NCBI GenBank assembly: GCA_021030915.1
Contig: JAGEMR010000134.1
Coordinates: 1 to 64,000 of the forward strand
Length of the DNA: 64,000 bases
Direction of reading: 5' to 3'
DNA from: Astrothelium macrocarpum
Lineage: Eukaryota > Ascomycota > Dothideomycetes > Trypetheliales > Trypetheliaceae
The position numbers were made by a program, and so were the translations under genes. The notes under the pieces are model-generated. The model did no database searches and was not told where the DNA came from. It saw only the letters and a program-made list of their open reading frames with translations. Positions 46,391 to 57,598 of the stretch are shown here, one piece after another; the first letter of the stretch is position 1; every line of letters begins with the position of its first letter.

Positions 46391-47449
46391 TTAGGTGCCA
46401 TGGAGATGTAGGCTCAGAAGCGGTAGACAAAAGAGCGATATCATCCAAACAGGCCAAATCTTCCACAATATAATATCGCCTTGAATGGTTCTATTCCCGA
46501 AGAGCTGGGCGGTGAAGGCGAGTCCAGTACTGCCTGACATTACCAGCCCTAGAGTCCCGGTATTCCAGAAAAGTGTTCCAAAAATCGACCAGACGATGAC
46601 AGCGATCGCGACTAGAATTCGTGCCGGGAGATCTCCAATAACCAACGGCAAAGTCCTGCGCTTGGTGACCTTATCCCCGATACGGTCACGAAAATCCTGT
46701 GCATGTGCCGTGGTGAACATGGCGCCTGTGATAATGCAAAGCCAAGCCAGTGGCAAGTTGAAGCTGGAAAATACGGGGTAGTCAAGTGCAACCTCCAAAG
46801 GTCCAGCCAGAAAACAAGCAAAGCCAGTTGCGGTCACCAAGCTCTTGAGGATTGGTCCTTTGGAAGCCTTCCATTCGTTGTACCAGGCGCTTTGGATGCA
46901 TGTCAGCAAGGTGGTACGTACCGTTCCTGTTAAATGAGCAACCGCAATACAAAGAAGCCAAAGGGCATTGCGCAAACTTTTGGCTCTTTCGGATGAAATC
47001 CTCCCTGATGGAATAGGTCGCCACGGCTTGTTCATAGCATCTTCTTTTACCGCATCGGGATGCCATTGGTTATGGACGTTGAAGAGAAGAAGGTGGATCC
47101 ACGACCAGAAGAGGACTGCTGGAGTTCTTTGAGCGAGGGTTAAGCCACTAGGAGGAGAAACATCCGGCAGCAGCGTAGGGATGCAGGTCGCAGTCACGAT
47201 GGCGAAAATGTAACCGAAGAGTACAATATCTTTGAGATTGTTGGAGGTGAAAAGGTAGAGAGTATAAGCATGATATATGACGAGACGACCAAAGGTGGGA
47301 CGATGGGAATCCTTTCGACCGGACAATTAGCGCTTCCACTTACACGCAAAGACCAAAGAACAAGATTGCCGTCGTATTTCAGGCCGAGGGTTTACCTTGT
47401 CGACACCAGGAGGGTTCATCGCATTGTCAATATTTGTTCCCTCACTCAT
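46391..47449 (-). CDS. UbiA-family membrane prenyltransferase / terpene cyclase-like protein
   Basis: Exon 1, 47449-47396 (MSEGTNIDNAMNPPGVDK), is joined by an 84-nt intron (GTAAAC donor, CTAAT branch point) to exon 2, 47311-46391, giving 324 aa. About seven to nine membrane segments. The first active-site motif is an atypical NQWHPDAVKEDAMNKPWRP instead of NDxxD; the second is AQDFRDRIGDKVTKRRTLP. This pairing is typical of the fungal UbiA subgroup that includes membrane-bound terpene cyclases such as the fumagillin bergamotene synthase, as well as uncharacterised relatives. Such enzymes ionise prenyl diphosphates using Mg2+ bound by the acidic motifs. The substrate cannot be told from sequence. 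It lies about 4 kb from the precursor peptide gene and 5 kb from a P450, beside a transposon insertion. Confidence 0.8.
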
Positions 47450-48311
47450 TTCGATCTTGTCAAAAGCAAGCAGTTCGATCTCTGAACAATGGACATTTGT
47501 TGGGTCTCGAAGTTGAAAAGTATTCCAAGGCTGTTCGCTTTAGTCTTGGGGGCGATTTAAACAACTAGAGGGTGAGAAATTGCGGCCTCGCCAAGCAATA
47601 AGCCCCAAAACCGTGGAGAGTACCAACAAGTCTTGTGCGGCTACAGCTTCTACGGCACAGAAAGGAGCCACACGACGGGTCTTGACTTCCAATACACAGA
47701 TGTTCGGTCCTGGAGATCTGTGCTGAGATAGAATGGCTGTTCACGGCTTATGTAATGACTTAAAACGATGAGGGAGTGGAGAAATCGCCTGGTGCTGGCT
47801 GTATCATTTCTTTCTGGGAAGATAATAGATTTTGTCCAAAGCTAACGTGTCGACTTCAATATTACCGTTGGAGCACATATTCTCCGACAAATGGAAGGTG
47901 ACACCTTCGCGCATCGCTTGCACTGTCGAGTTGACAAACAATGTTATCAAACAATGCTGTTGCCCGGCGCAAGGACGGGATACTGCAGATAGCTGTGCCA
48001 TTTCACCGGTAGAAGATTGAGGCGTAATTTGCTGATAAGTTAGAGTGGTCGAATCGGGACCTGTCTGTACGTCTGAGTAAGGGTGAGCCGAATTTGGCGC
48101 ACGGGCCACTACCAGGTACTAAACTAACAACCTCCGAAGCTCTAATTCAGGTATTCATTGCGAATTCTGCCTTCAAAGGTTGTTGATTTGGTGCTAGTGG
48201 CCTGTGTGTCCATATCGGCTACGGAAGCCCGGGGTGAAGTCAGACGCTTATTCAGCAGCGCTAGTGTTAGCGCTTTTCACGCACAGCTTTGGGTTAGCAC
48301 ACTTAAGGTAA
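47450..48311. other. Intergenic left of the pogo-like element
   Basis: No recognised gene; ends at the TA target-site copy (48310-48311) of the transposon. Confidence 0.45.
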
Positions 48312-48354
48312 GTCGGGTGATGCGGAAATGGCCCACCCCCCGTAATGGCCCACA
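48312..48354 (+). repeat. Left 43-bp terminal inverted repeat
   Basis: Begins AGTCGGGTGATGCGG and is identical to the reverse complement of 50089-50131. It contains a CCCACCCCCC core. Preceded by the TA target copy. Confidence 0.95.
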
Positions 48355-48405
48355 CAATACCATGTCATCTCATTAATTAATTTGTAATTATCTCAATAAC
48401 AACAG

Positions 48406-50019
48406 CTAGGATTGGAATTGTGTACATATATGAATAAATACAGGCTGCGTAGAAGCGTTCGCAGATGTTTTTTTTTGTTTTGGAATTGATTTGGTTGATT
48501 TAGCCGTTTCATCAGTAGCGGCTTCATCAATAACTCGTTTGATTTTCTCAATATTCGCAAATCTCTCATTCACATTTATTTTGATAATTTTTACCTTTGA
48601 TTTATTAGTCATTTATTCTAATTGAGATTTAAATTGTTTATTTCTGTCCTTCAGTGTTATGTATTTTGTAATTGCTCCTTCTAATATCTTATCTGTTTTG
48701 TGAAATAAACGCCGCACATTTCGATCCATTTCAGTAATTTTTCCAATTGTGCGCATAACGTTTTAAAATTGTTACTTATTCTGAGGTATTTCAAAAATAG
48801 ACGAATAATCAGAATAAATGCGTTTATACTATAGAAGAATGATATTTTTAGGAAATGAAACAGATATATTGAAAATGAACGGTGAATTATATAAAATAGC
48901 GAAATTCAATAACACCAAATCTACTATTTTCCATCCAATCTTAATATTAATTTTGATAAAATCTTTTTGACGTGCGAGATTGTAATAATAAATGAAACGA
49001 TCTTTTTTGACAATAACAGCATCATTTAAATGGGCAAGAATTTTGATATAACTGCGGTAACACATTTTGATAGGATCAAAACCATACAAATCCAATGACT
49101 GAATAATATAAGATATATGAAAAAATAAAAATACCAATTCGATTTTTAATTGAACTTTATAGGCGTAAAGGAATTCTATACTGATATGGCTGCCATGACC
49201 GTCGAGAATTAATATTCTATATCCACCATCATCAGGACGTGTTTGTGGATCAAAAACACGCGTTAACCAGTCAAATCCTATCTCATTTGATATCCAGCCA
49301 TTCGGTGAGATAATATAATACCAATCAGATAATTCATTTAAAATGAACCAGCTTATTTGAAGATATTTTCTTTTAAATATAATAAACGGATTAATATATT
49401 GATCAAATGAATTAACAATTTTAATAACGGTAATTAATTCTTGATTCTGTGATGTTTTTTTATGAATTTGTTTTTTAAATGAACGAATAATTATTATTGA
49501 ATTCGTATAAATATCTAAACCTATATCTTATTCGTCCATATTCCATATATCTTTTAATTAAATATTCAGCCGTTTACGCGTCTTTTTTATAAAAATAAAA
49601 AACGCGATAATTCGTTCTTTTGATACATATTATATTCTTTTGATATCCAGTTTTCGTCCAATCATAAAAATAATATCTAGATTTTGTTTGATGAAATTAG
49701 ATATCCATCGTTTACCAATTGGATTATCATCTCCATCAGCACAAGCAATTCAGGCAGCCATTTCACGAAGACGAGCATGATTAGGAGGAAATCCACGGTC
49801 ATCTTCATCAATAATCCACTGTATAAGGAACTCCTCCTGACGAGGAGTCAATCGCTGTTGATGTTCGTGACTTGTGTGAGAATTTTGCTGGCCTCGGATG
49901 CGTCTTTTGAGGGTGGTTCTGGGCAAGCCGTACGCGTCAGCCGTTTGATTTATTGAAGAAAAAACTCCAGATTCAAAATCAGCGATAGCAGAAGCTATTG
50001 TTCCATCGCGGAAAGCCAT
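48406..50019 (-). pseudogene. pogo/Fot1 (DDE_1) transposase, decayed
   Basis: From the ATG at 50019 (MAFRDGTIASAIADF) the frame is intact for about 90 codons and shows the helix-turn-helix/CENP-B-like start (INQTADAYGLPRTTLKRRI, RLTPRQEEFLIQWI). Beyond about 49740 the DNA becomes AT-rich and the frame is broken by many stops, yet typical DDE_1 pieces remain: WISNFIKQN, WNMDE, SPNGWISNEIGFDWL, DGGYRILILDGHGSHI and LNDAVIVKK. The C-terminal Lys-rich tail ends at 48406. Stops and substitutions fit RIP-type C-to-T changes; non-functional. Confidence 0.9.
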
Positions 50020-50088
50020 ACTGGAACAATGTGGTGGGTGGTGGAGCGAATTTAGCGAAATTAAATGAGACGAAATCAAGTGGTGGAG

Positions 50089-50131
50089 GTGGGCCATTAC
50101 GGGGGGTGGGCCATTTCCGCATCACCCGACT
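50089..50131 (-). repeat. Right 43-bp terminal inverted repeat
   Basis: Reverse complement is identical to 48312-48354 over all 43 positions; identity stops at the next base. Followed by the TA target copy. Confidence 0.95.
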
Positions 50132-51537
50132 TAGCTAGTACACCTCCTTACTACAAGAGCAATTTGACGCCATTCCATCCTGATCCTTGTTTTGTGTGTA
50201 TCCGTTACACCTACTCGGCTCGGTGGGAGAATCGGATTGCGAGCGACATGGACGACATTTTTTGCGCAGCTGCCGTCCCAGCTTGAGCTTTGCCTGAAGG
50301 ACTTCGAGCAGGCATGGAATTTGCGGCTGCTGGAGTACGGTCCAAAAGTTAGCGCTGATGATCGAATCGCTCTTGAAAATTTTCGTTGATCGAGGACTGC
50401 TGAAGCTGATCAGAAGTTTTACAACGGCTCAACGCTAACATTCCTTCACAGAGCGTATCTCATTTAGCCTACAATAGCCTGTTATTTACAAAAAAAGGCC
50501 GCTCGAGGCTGACTGAACGTGTTCTTATCTGCTCAGTTATAGCGATCGTGCACAGATCATGCCACATTGAGCTCCTCCTCTGCAGTTTCTCTCTTAAACC
50601 CGATATTCCACTTCAATCTGGCTGGGTAAACAGGGGCCGTTGATCGCACGATATCGACCGTTGAGGTACATTTCCTTCTTTTTGTTCGACTGCATTACAC
50701 AGCGCCATCTCGTCTCCGCTGGATAGTGCTGACGACAGTGAGAACCAAGCCGTTATAGAAAATTTCCATGAATCGTAAACAGCCGAGGCTGGTTGGTCGT
50801 CTTCTTATGCGATAAACGCTAATAATCCTTGACAAATGATGCGTTATTTGGCCCCATTATTTACACTTTCCCGTTGAATCTATTATTCTCATCCAATCAG
50901 ACCAGAAAAGCACAGACCTAGAAGGATTCGTCGATCAGTGGGTATCCATTGGACGCGCCTGGGCGCTGTACACCGCCGACTCATACGCGATAGCTGGCGC
51001 TGTTGATCGTAAAGATTAAACCGACATGAGTAATTCTCAAGGTTGACGGAACACTTTCGCCTTCATCGAACTGCGATGATGCTTTCTAAATTGTACTCAA
51101 GATGGCCTGTTATGGATGAGTTTTTTTGAAACCGATTTTCATATCCAATCCAATCATATAAGCACGGATCCAAAGGACTCACTGATCACAAGCGAGCCAT
51201 TGGATGCGTCTTGGCGATGTATACGCACAATCCTCAAGGATACGCTGATCACACATTAACGGTTGAATGAACTTACATTCAAGCAAGATAAAGTCACAGT
51301 CGTTTCATCACGTACCGACCCTGCAGCGCAGTTAGGAAAGCTCTAATCATATCTGCACTTCTCTTAAACTTGCCTCGGGTACCTCAAATTCTGCAAATGA
51401 ATGCTAAATGAGCAAATAAAGCTTGGCAAGCAAAGCACAGCTTGACAGCAATGCCTACTCTTTTCGATCATCTCGAGCGTGAAGAGGTCTCTTCGTCCAC
51501 CCACGCCTGATTCACCGCCTATAACTGGTGCACAGGC
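50132..51537. other. Intergenic with imperfect direct repeats
   Basis: No recognised gene before the thioesterase. Two segments of about 115-120 bp (50887-51008 and 51138-51250) are clearly related: both run from a CATCCAATC/TATCCAATC start through AAGCAC, a GATCA core and CCATTGGA(C/T)GCG to a GATC-containing end. A weaker third copy may precede them near 50630. They may be a degenerate satellite or an old duplication. Confidence 0.45.
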
Positions 51538-52032
51538 ATGTTCTCAAGCAGCACGCTGGTCCCAGTGAAGGACATGCTTCAGCACATAGCAATATTTCCG
51601 ATGATGACGCTTCGCGATCACGATGCTATTCTCGCGATGCAATACTTGACCGCTACTCCAGGTACTGCCGCTTCTCCACATGAGTCAGTTCCATACCCAG
51701 GTGAGCTTCATACTCTATATGCGCTTGGAGATGGCGTGAGCGGCCATCTGGGCTTGGCGCATGATGACGTTATTGCGACATTGTTTGACCTTCAGTTGAG
51801 CTCGCTGATGTACGCGGATTCTGCAATCCCACGGCCAACCACTGTCTCCTGCAATATCGAATATTACAGGCCCGTGTTGGTGCCTGAGGCTATGAAAGAA
51901 TATGCATGGAAGGTGAAGAATGAGAGGCGAAAGCCTTGGATACGAGCGGACATGTTAGATGCACAGGGCGAGGTGCTTACAAGTGCTGAAGGAACCAAGC
52001 GGATGACAGCTCAATTGAGCATGGCTAGCTGA
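51538..52032 (+). CDS. Hotdog-fold thioesterase family protein
   Basis: Open frame of 164 aa with the fungal 4HBT/THEM4-like pattern: LYALGDGVSGHLGLAHDDVI (the active-site loop and helix start, with Asp/Glu after the His), ATLFDLQLSSLM, CNIEYYRPVLVP and a final strand region RADMLDAQGEVLTSAEG. The family hydrolyses acyl-CoA or acyl-ACP thioesters; in secondary-metabolite loci such proteins release or edit acyl chains. The same frame continues upstream to an ATG at 51452 (MPTLFDHLEREE) through a single TGA at 51508-51510, so the original N-terminus may be lost by a nonsense mutation. Alternatively the shorter protein from 51538 is functional. Confidence 0.7.
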   Translation: MFSSSTLVPVKDMLQHIAIFPMMTLRDHDAILAMQYLTATPGTAASPHESVPYPGELHTLYALGDGVSGHLGLAHDDVIATLFDLQLSSLMYADSAIPRPTTVSCNIEYYRPVLVPEAMKEYAWKVKNERRKPWIRADMLDAQGEVLTSAEGTKRMTAQLSMAS

Positions 52033-52242
52033 TCATTGCGGTCGATAGTGGGCAACAATCCGGTCAGGATTTCATTAGCGCAAGACTTGCAGGGTGCGGA
52101 GCGGATTTTGTGGCTGGCGCACGGCAGAGCACGCCACAAGCGTCCATTGGCAAGCTGCATTCTACTGTCCCATGCATCACAAAAGGTAAGGCTCCTACGT
52201 GCATTTTAAAACCTCTCACGGGATTGTACAGTCTCATAGTGT

Positions 52243-54158
52243 ATGATGCTCGCCATGGAATCCCGAAATTCCAACTCCGGCTTTGATATGACTTTCTATT
52301 GGATGCTCGTATTATGCTTGAGCTTTGGCTTTTATGTGAGTCTCCTAATGATATTTTGATGGTTAGACTAAGATTAAAAGGTTTTCATCTTATTCATATA
52401 CAGACTCGCGATCCATCCGCTTGCGCGTTACCCGGGTCCGGTCCTAGGTCGCGTTACAGATTGGTATTCTGTCTACCACGCTGTCAAGGGAGATCGATAT
52501 CAAGATCTACACCGCCTTCATTCGATCTACGGTTAGTCTTTCGCCGGAAAGCTAGAGCTTGTGCAGTTGACACCCGTTTTCTGCGCCAACAGGCAAAATT
52601 GTTCGCTTTGGTCCGGACCGAATATCTATTGACGACCCGGAAGCATTGAGGCTGATATATGGAATTAATGCTAATACGCAAAAGTCCCGGTTCTACAGCG
52701 TCTTTGATCACTTCTTCGGTGCATCCAGTGTACAAACAACAGTAAATAAAGTTGACCATGCCCAGAAGCGGAAAATTTTATCTCGGCTGCTGTCAGAGAA
52801 ATCTCTCAGAAGCGCAGAGTATGCTGTTCACGACAATTTCACCAAATTTTGCAGCCAACTCGGAGTTCCAACGGATCTGGAGGTATTTCAGACCAACGAA
52901 AACGCATGTCCAGATGAAGCACGCTGGTCTGCCCCACGAGATATGGCGCAAATGATGAGCTATCTAACATTCGATATCATGGGCGACATTTGCTTTGGCA
53001 GAAATTTAGAGACTCTCACTTGTGACAAAAATCGGGATCTGATCAGTATCCTAGCCGAAGGTGCTCAAGCTCTTCTTGCGGTAGGTTTCTCCGGCTTTCT
53101 GGGTGCGAACCAACAGTCCGGACTGTTGACTGACTTCGTGTTTGAGCAACAGGTCGCACATATTCCGGGCTTGTTGAGACTAGGATTGGCAAACTTTCTT
53201 TTCCCAAAATTGATAGCTGGCCTAGAAAAATATAAATCGTGCAGCAAAGAAATGGCCGAGATATGTATGCAGGAGCGTGCTGGTGCAGCCACGACAAAGC
53301 CATGCGTCATGCAATCTCTACTCGACGAAGAAACAGGTATTTATAAGACAAAGAGCGGGGCAGCTTTCACTTCTGAGCTGGTCAGCGAAGCCAGCCTGCT
53401 CATAATTGCCGGTATGGTAAAATTGTAGAACTGCAAATGTTCAGCGTTCTGATTGATAAATAGGTTCTGATACAACGTCAACTGCCCTGGCTAACACGAT
53501 CTTTCACTTACTGAATAACTCTGAGACTCTCTCGGTTCTTTCGTCGGAAATTTGTGATCAATTTCTAGATCTCGATGAGATAGTGCCTGGGAAGAAGCTT
53601 GCTGGATGCTCGTATCTTCGCGCTTGCATAGACGAAAGCATGCGCCTAAGCCCGCCTGTTCCAAGCCTAATGCCAAGAGAAGTCTTGCCTGGCGGTCTAC
53701 AGGTTGGCGGGCATATCTTCCCTGAAGGGACCGACATAGGCGTTCCACATTATACTGTTCACCACTCACCCTCTATTTTTCAAAACCCCTACAAGTTTGA
53801 CCCTGAACGCTGGCGGACTGGAACGATAGGCGACGAAACTCTGTCAGATCTGCGGCCACTACAGTCAGCATTCTGTGCGTTTAGCCTTGGACCTCGAGAT
53901 TGCATAGGCAAGCGCATGGCGTACATGGAGATGACGACAATCTTAGCACGTCTTGTGTGGCTATTCGAAATGCGTTTCGCGCCTATGGATAACGTTGGCG
54001 ATAACATCCGTCTTCAGAGTAGTAGCGTAGATGCCATCACTGAGTTGAAGAAGAGGGACTTGGCAACAGCTGACAAGTTTGTATCACAGGTACTAGGACC
54101 TTGGGTTCAATTTCGGTCACGGGCTCGCCGGCCTGGTCCGCTTGATAGGTCACTGTGA
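52243..54158 (+). CDS. Cytochrome P450 monooxygenase
   Basis: Four exons: 52243-52335, 52381-52531, 52593-53411 and 53464-54158; introns 45, 61 and 52 nt, phases agree, 585 aa. An N-terminal membrane anchor (FYWMLVLCLSFGFY) is joined to FILFIYRLAIHPLARYPGP, the usual hinge. Then comes the I-helix AGSDTTSTA across the last splice, the K-helix ESMRL (Glu and Arg of ExxR), FDPERW, and the heme loop FSLGPRDCIGKRMA with its Cys. The C-terminal tail is about 50 residues longer than usual. The overall pattern resembles the large group of fungal secondary-metabolism P450s related to benzoate 4-hydroxylase and isotrichodermin hydroxylases. ER membrane enzyme needing CPR. The substrate is unknown; it sits between a thioesterase and an aminotransferase. 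Three in-frame ATGs (52243, 52246, 52255) are possible starts. Confidence 0.93.
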
Positions 54159-54978
54159 TCATGGGGCGTTCCCAAGCAAAACCATCAGAGGCGACCCAGC
54201 TTGAGTGGGAAGCGAAACAGTGAAGTCCATCGTCGTCATTATGGGTGGGTTAAGATGGTATGCAGTCTGACAGTCAGGCAAGCCCCTTGAGCCTCATGCT
54301 CCGCAGTCAGCATCAGGTTAAAATGTCTTTCGTGCTACGAACTTGCACAATGACTTTGGGCAACTTTGCAGCTGAGTCGTAAAAATCAGTAGATTCTGTT
54401 TGAGATAGAAGCAGCCGTTCTTTGATCCAGTACCTGATATCTATGGCGGCCGAGTTTCCCCTATTTCCTCAGATAAAAACGACATCGTTTATTATAAAGA
54501 CAGCTTAAATCCACACTAGACTACGAAAGATAATGGAAGCTGCCGCTTCGACTTTGGTTCAGTCCATGGTCTGGCTCCTCGGGTTTCTTAGGCTAGTTCG
54601 AGTCTGCATAAACCCAGTCTCATTTGTGCTTCCTCTCTTGCAAGCTTGAGTTATTATTCACAGCTACCCAAGACTGAACAGGCTATCTTTAAGTAGATGA
54701 AGTAAAGATATGAAAGTTTGATAAAGTTGCGCTAAATATAGAAAGATTAGAAGGCTGTCTGCAAATTTGTCAAATAACGACAGCGAATAATTGACCTTTC
54801 CTTGTCATGTCTAATCCTTTTTACCACAGGTTCGGAGGGTTCTTGAATTTGAACAATCAATCGCAGAGACACTCCCAAACAACATTGGAAAGTTCAATAT
54901 TAATCTTCATACTCTATTTCTTCGTCTAAATAATTTGATATATGGCAGGGTTTCGCTCCAATTTGACTCCTGGATATC
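54159..54978. other. Intergenic between convergent genes
   Basis: No gene recognised between the P450 and the convergent aminotransferase gene. Confidence 0.5.
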
Positions 54979-56757
54979 TTATTTGATAGTGAAAAGACGA
55001 GCGCCGATGACAATTGTTGCCATACTTTCTCCATCGTACGCATTAAGATTGATCCAATCTGTAACTCTCATAGAATGAGACAACCCTGTGTCATTGAGCG
55101 GCGTTCGTGAGCAGGCTTTGGATAAACAGCGACACACAGCAACATACCTATGAAGACCTTCTTCCAAGGTATCCCTGTCGACTGAGAAAATGAAACGGAA
55201 TCTTCCAGGAACTTCATCGTAATAAGCATGCCCGCTCGACATTTCTACGCCATGATCAAAAAGCCTCTGCCTCAGGTCATCCTCCGCCTACCATGTCGGG
55301 CTGTGCAAGCATGCTGACAAATCAAGCCAGAGAAAGAATCCAGCATTCCTTGAGGCATATGATGTAAGTAATCGTGTCGCATCAGCGATCAGTGAGTTTG
55401 GAAGCACTCACGCGGCATGAATAAATGGAATTCCAGCATCATCAAGCGCTTTCGCAGCAATCGTTCGATGCTTGCCCAATATATGCTTGCCTTCTTCCAG
55501 AAATTGCGTGTGAAACTCTTCATCCTCAAGCATCGTCGTGGCAATGGCATCCGTCAACGGCGCCGCCCAGTGAAATCGCCTTAGAAACAGATTCAATGGG
55601 TTTAGAATACATAGTTCTATGTTGCCTTACGCTAAAGATCGCAAAGCTTGTGTCAGCTCGGGATTCTTCGAAATCAGACATCCCAGTCTGAAACCGACAG
55701 CAGCAAAATCCTGAGTAGTCAGACCATCAAGCTACTCGGATCTATTAAGAGGGACTTGCCTTGGACAACCCGTAGAGAACATGGACTAGGCGGCTGTCAA
55801 TGATACCCGTGGAGTCTATTGATAGTACTGAGGTGAACGCTGGATGCGACGCGTCTGCACGATAGACCGAGAGAGCATAGATCTCGTCACTGATCAGGTG
55901 TATCCTGTACTTGTTGCAGAAGCGTAGAATTGCCTCCAGAGACTTCCGAGGATAATACTGACCTATAGAATTGGGCCGTTTTGTCCATTCACCAATGAAT
56001 TTTCTTTGATCTACCAGTCGGATTGTGAGGATTGTTTAGAACGAGTCCTTTCACTTTAATGCCGTTCTGTTCCGCTTGCTTAAGTGCGTGCTCGTAATGA
56101 TCGACTGCGTGATCACCAAATTGGTCTTCGTCCTTGAACGAGGTGTACACCAGCTTGCAGCTGCACTCTGTTAGTCGCTCCACTATATCCCGCCCTGTTA
56201 GGGGTTTACTTCGACATAGTCTGCAGATCTTGGGCAAAAGATCCGTAAATCGGTATTCCTAGAAGCAAGCCTTCGCTCTCTTCAGTCGTACAGAGAGACA
56301 CAGTGTCGTTAAGTGCTGTCACGCCGCCAACAAAAGATATCTGATCAGCTGTCACGGACAAGGCTGGTAGAAATCGTACATTGACAAAATCGGCCATTGC
56401 TTGTCTCAAGCGCTTGAAACCGAAAGGTCCATCGTTATAGGTTAGGGCACAGATCTCGAGTGACGGTAGACACTGCAAGGTTCATTGGGCCAGGTCCCTC
56501 AGGATGGCAATTGGACTTCCCGCTGACCTTGCTCTTTATGAATTTGAGCGTCTTCTCTTGCATAACAAACCGTTCGGTATATAAGCATATGTGTTTGAAA
56601 GTCAAAAGTGAAGGAAGTGCAAACATACATTCTCCGCATTTCTCAGAGACACGAGACCGCTTGGGTGTTGTACTTTATCGTACAGGGGCCCTCGCTCTCT
56701 CGTGTATGATGCCGCTAGATTCAAAGTTGCATATGTGCGGCCGCGAGCAGACAGCAT
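54979..56757 (-). pseudogene. ACC-synthase-like class I aminotransferase with one in-frame TAG
   Basis: Eight exons on the minus strand: 56757-56629, 56551-56528, 56472-56210, 56160-56015, 55962-55760, 55710-55631, 55579-55412 and 55348-54979; all phases fit, 461 codons. Landmarks of PLP fold-type I: LTYNDGPFGF, LVLNNPHNPTG, HLISDEIYAL and LYGLSK joined to DFAAVGFRLG (PLP Lys), with HAYYDEVPGRFRFIFS near the end. Intron 5 (55759-55711) has a GC donor (GC-AG). A TAG at 55290-55288 cuts the last exon in frame, removing about 100 C-terminal residues including the conserved carboxylate-binding Arg region. Apart from this stop the gene looks under selection, so the mutation is recent, or a sequence error. 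ACC-synthase-like proteins in fungi are often aminotransferases or lyases of secondary metabolism. Confidence 0.85.
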
Positions 56758-57598
56758 AGTTCCTGGCTGCAGAGGTGATCTGCCAACGTCGCTCGGTGTG
56801 CTACAGTTGTTGGAAGGTTTGGCGTCCTCTCGAACGTCATTTCATCCCACTCCAAATTTTAGCGTCTTTTTGTTTTTTTGACCTAATTCCACAACCGATT
56901 AAGATAATAATATAGATCTTAGATATCAAAGTTCTGATACAATTTATGAAGAAACATAATTGTTTCATTTGGTCGCAAGGCCTATCCAATCTCGATTTTG
57001 GCACTGTACCCGGTATAGGTACCTTTCAACAGTGACGACATCGTCGTAAACCACAGCAAATTCGTAGGATAGCGAAAGCACTCGCTACCATTCTCCATAT
57101 CTACACGAATGAAGGCTACAGATATTGTACACAACTCGGCTAAATGATTGGGTTTGCTGCTAAGAGGAATCCGTGCTTCGGAAGGACATCCGGAGAGCGA
57201 AATTGATTACAACTGACTTCCTTCGCATTAGGTATAATGATGTTAACTATTCATCGGAAGATATGCGTTTAAAACATGGGCGTATGTTCATTTCAACGTT
57301 CTTTCAAGGAAGGCATGATTGATACTATATTCAACAGATTAGCTAAAGCTAGGGATAGCTTCCTATTCGGCTACTTATTTTCTCAATGTCGGACACCATA
57401 GTACCTCTGGTTCCCATTGCATCAAATGTGCGACTACAATCGGCCACCACATGAGACTCCCACAACTCCGTGTTGCTGAACGCTAAAACTTTTTTCTTGT
57501 AGCCAGCTGACGTTCTATCCTCCGGAAATACTTTTACTGAAGAATAAGGCATGACGAGCTTCCCCTTGAATATAAACAACCATATCGCGCCGATATTG
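56758..57598. other. Intergenic, possible extra 3' exon of the membrane protein gene
   Basis: No independent gene recognised. A minus-strand frame (57621-57349) overlaps the end of the membrane protein gene in another frame and could be an alternative 3' exon, but no good splice pair was found. Confidence 0.4.

Larger units (their letters stand above)
48312..50131 (-). mobile_element. pogo/Fot1-type DNA transposon, RIP-degraded, with intact ends
   Basis: The 1820-bp element is bounded by perfect 43-bp inverted repeats and flanked on both sides by TA (48310-48311 and 50132-50133), the target duplication of Tc1/mariner-pogo elements. Inside is one transposase pseudogene on the minus strand. 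Composition is split: about 48.4-49.7 kb is strongly AT-rich, while the last 400 bp and the terminal repeats are normal. The element cannot move by itself, but its ends could still be recognised by a transposase supplied in trans. Confidence 0.93.

Noticed and set aside
46900..46932. Possible 33-nt intron in the UbiA-like gene (GTACGT donor, CTGAC, AAG)
   Set aside because: Too short, and the in-frame translation completes a membrane helix expected in the family.
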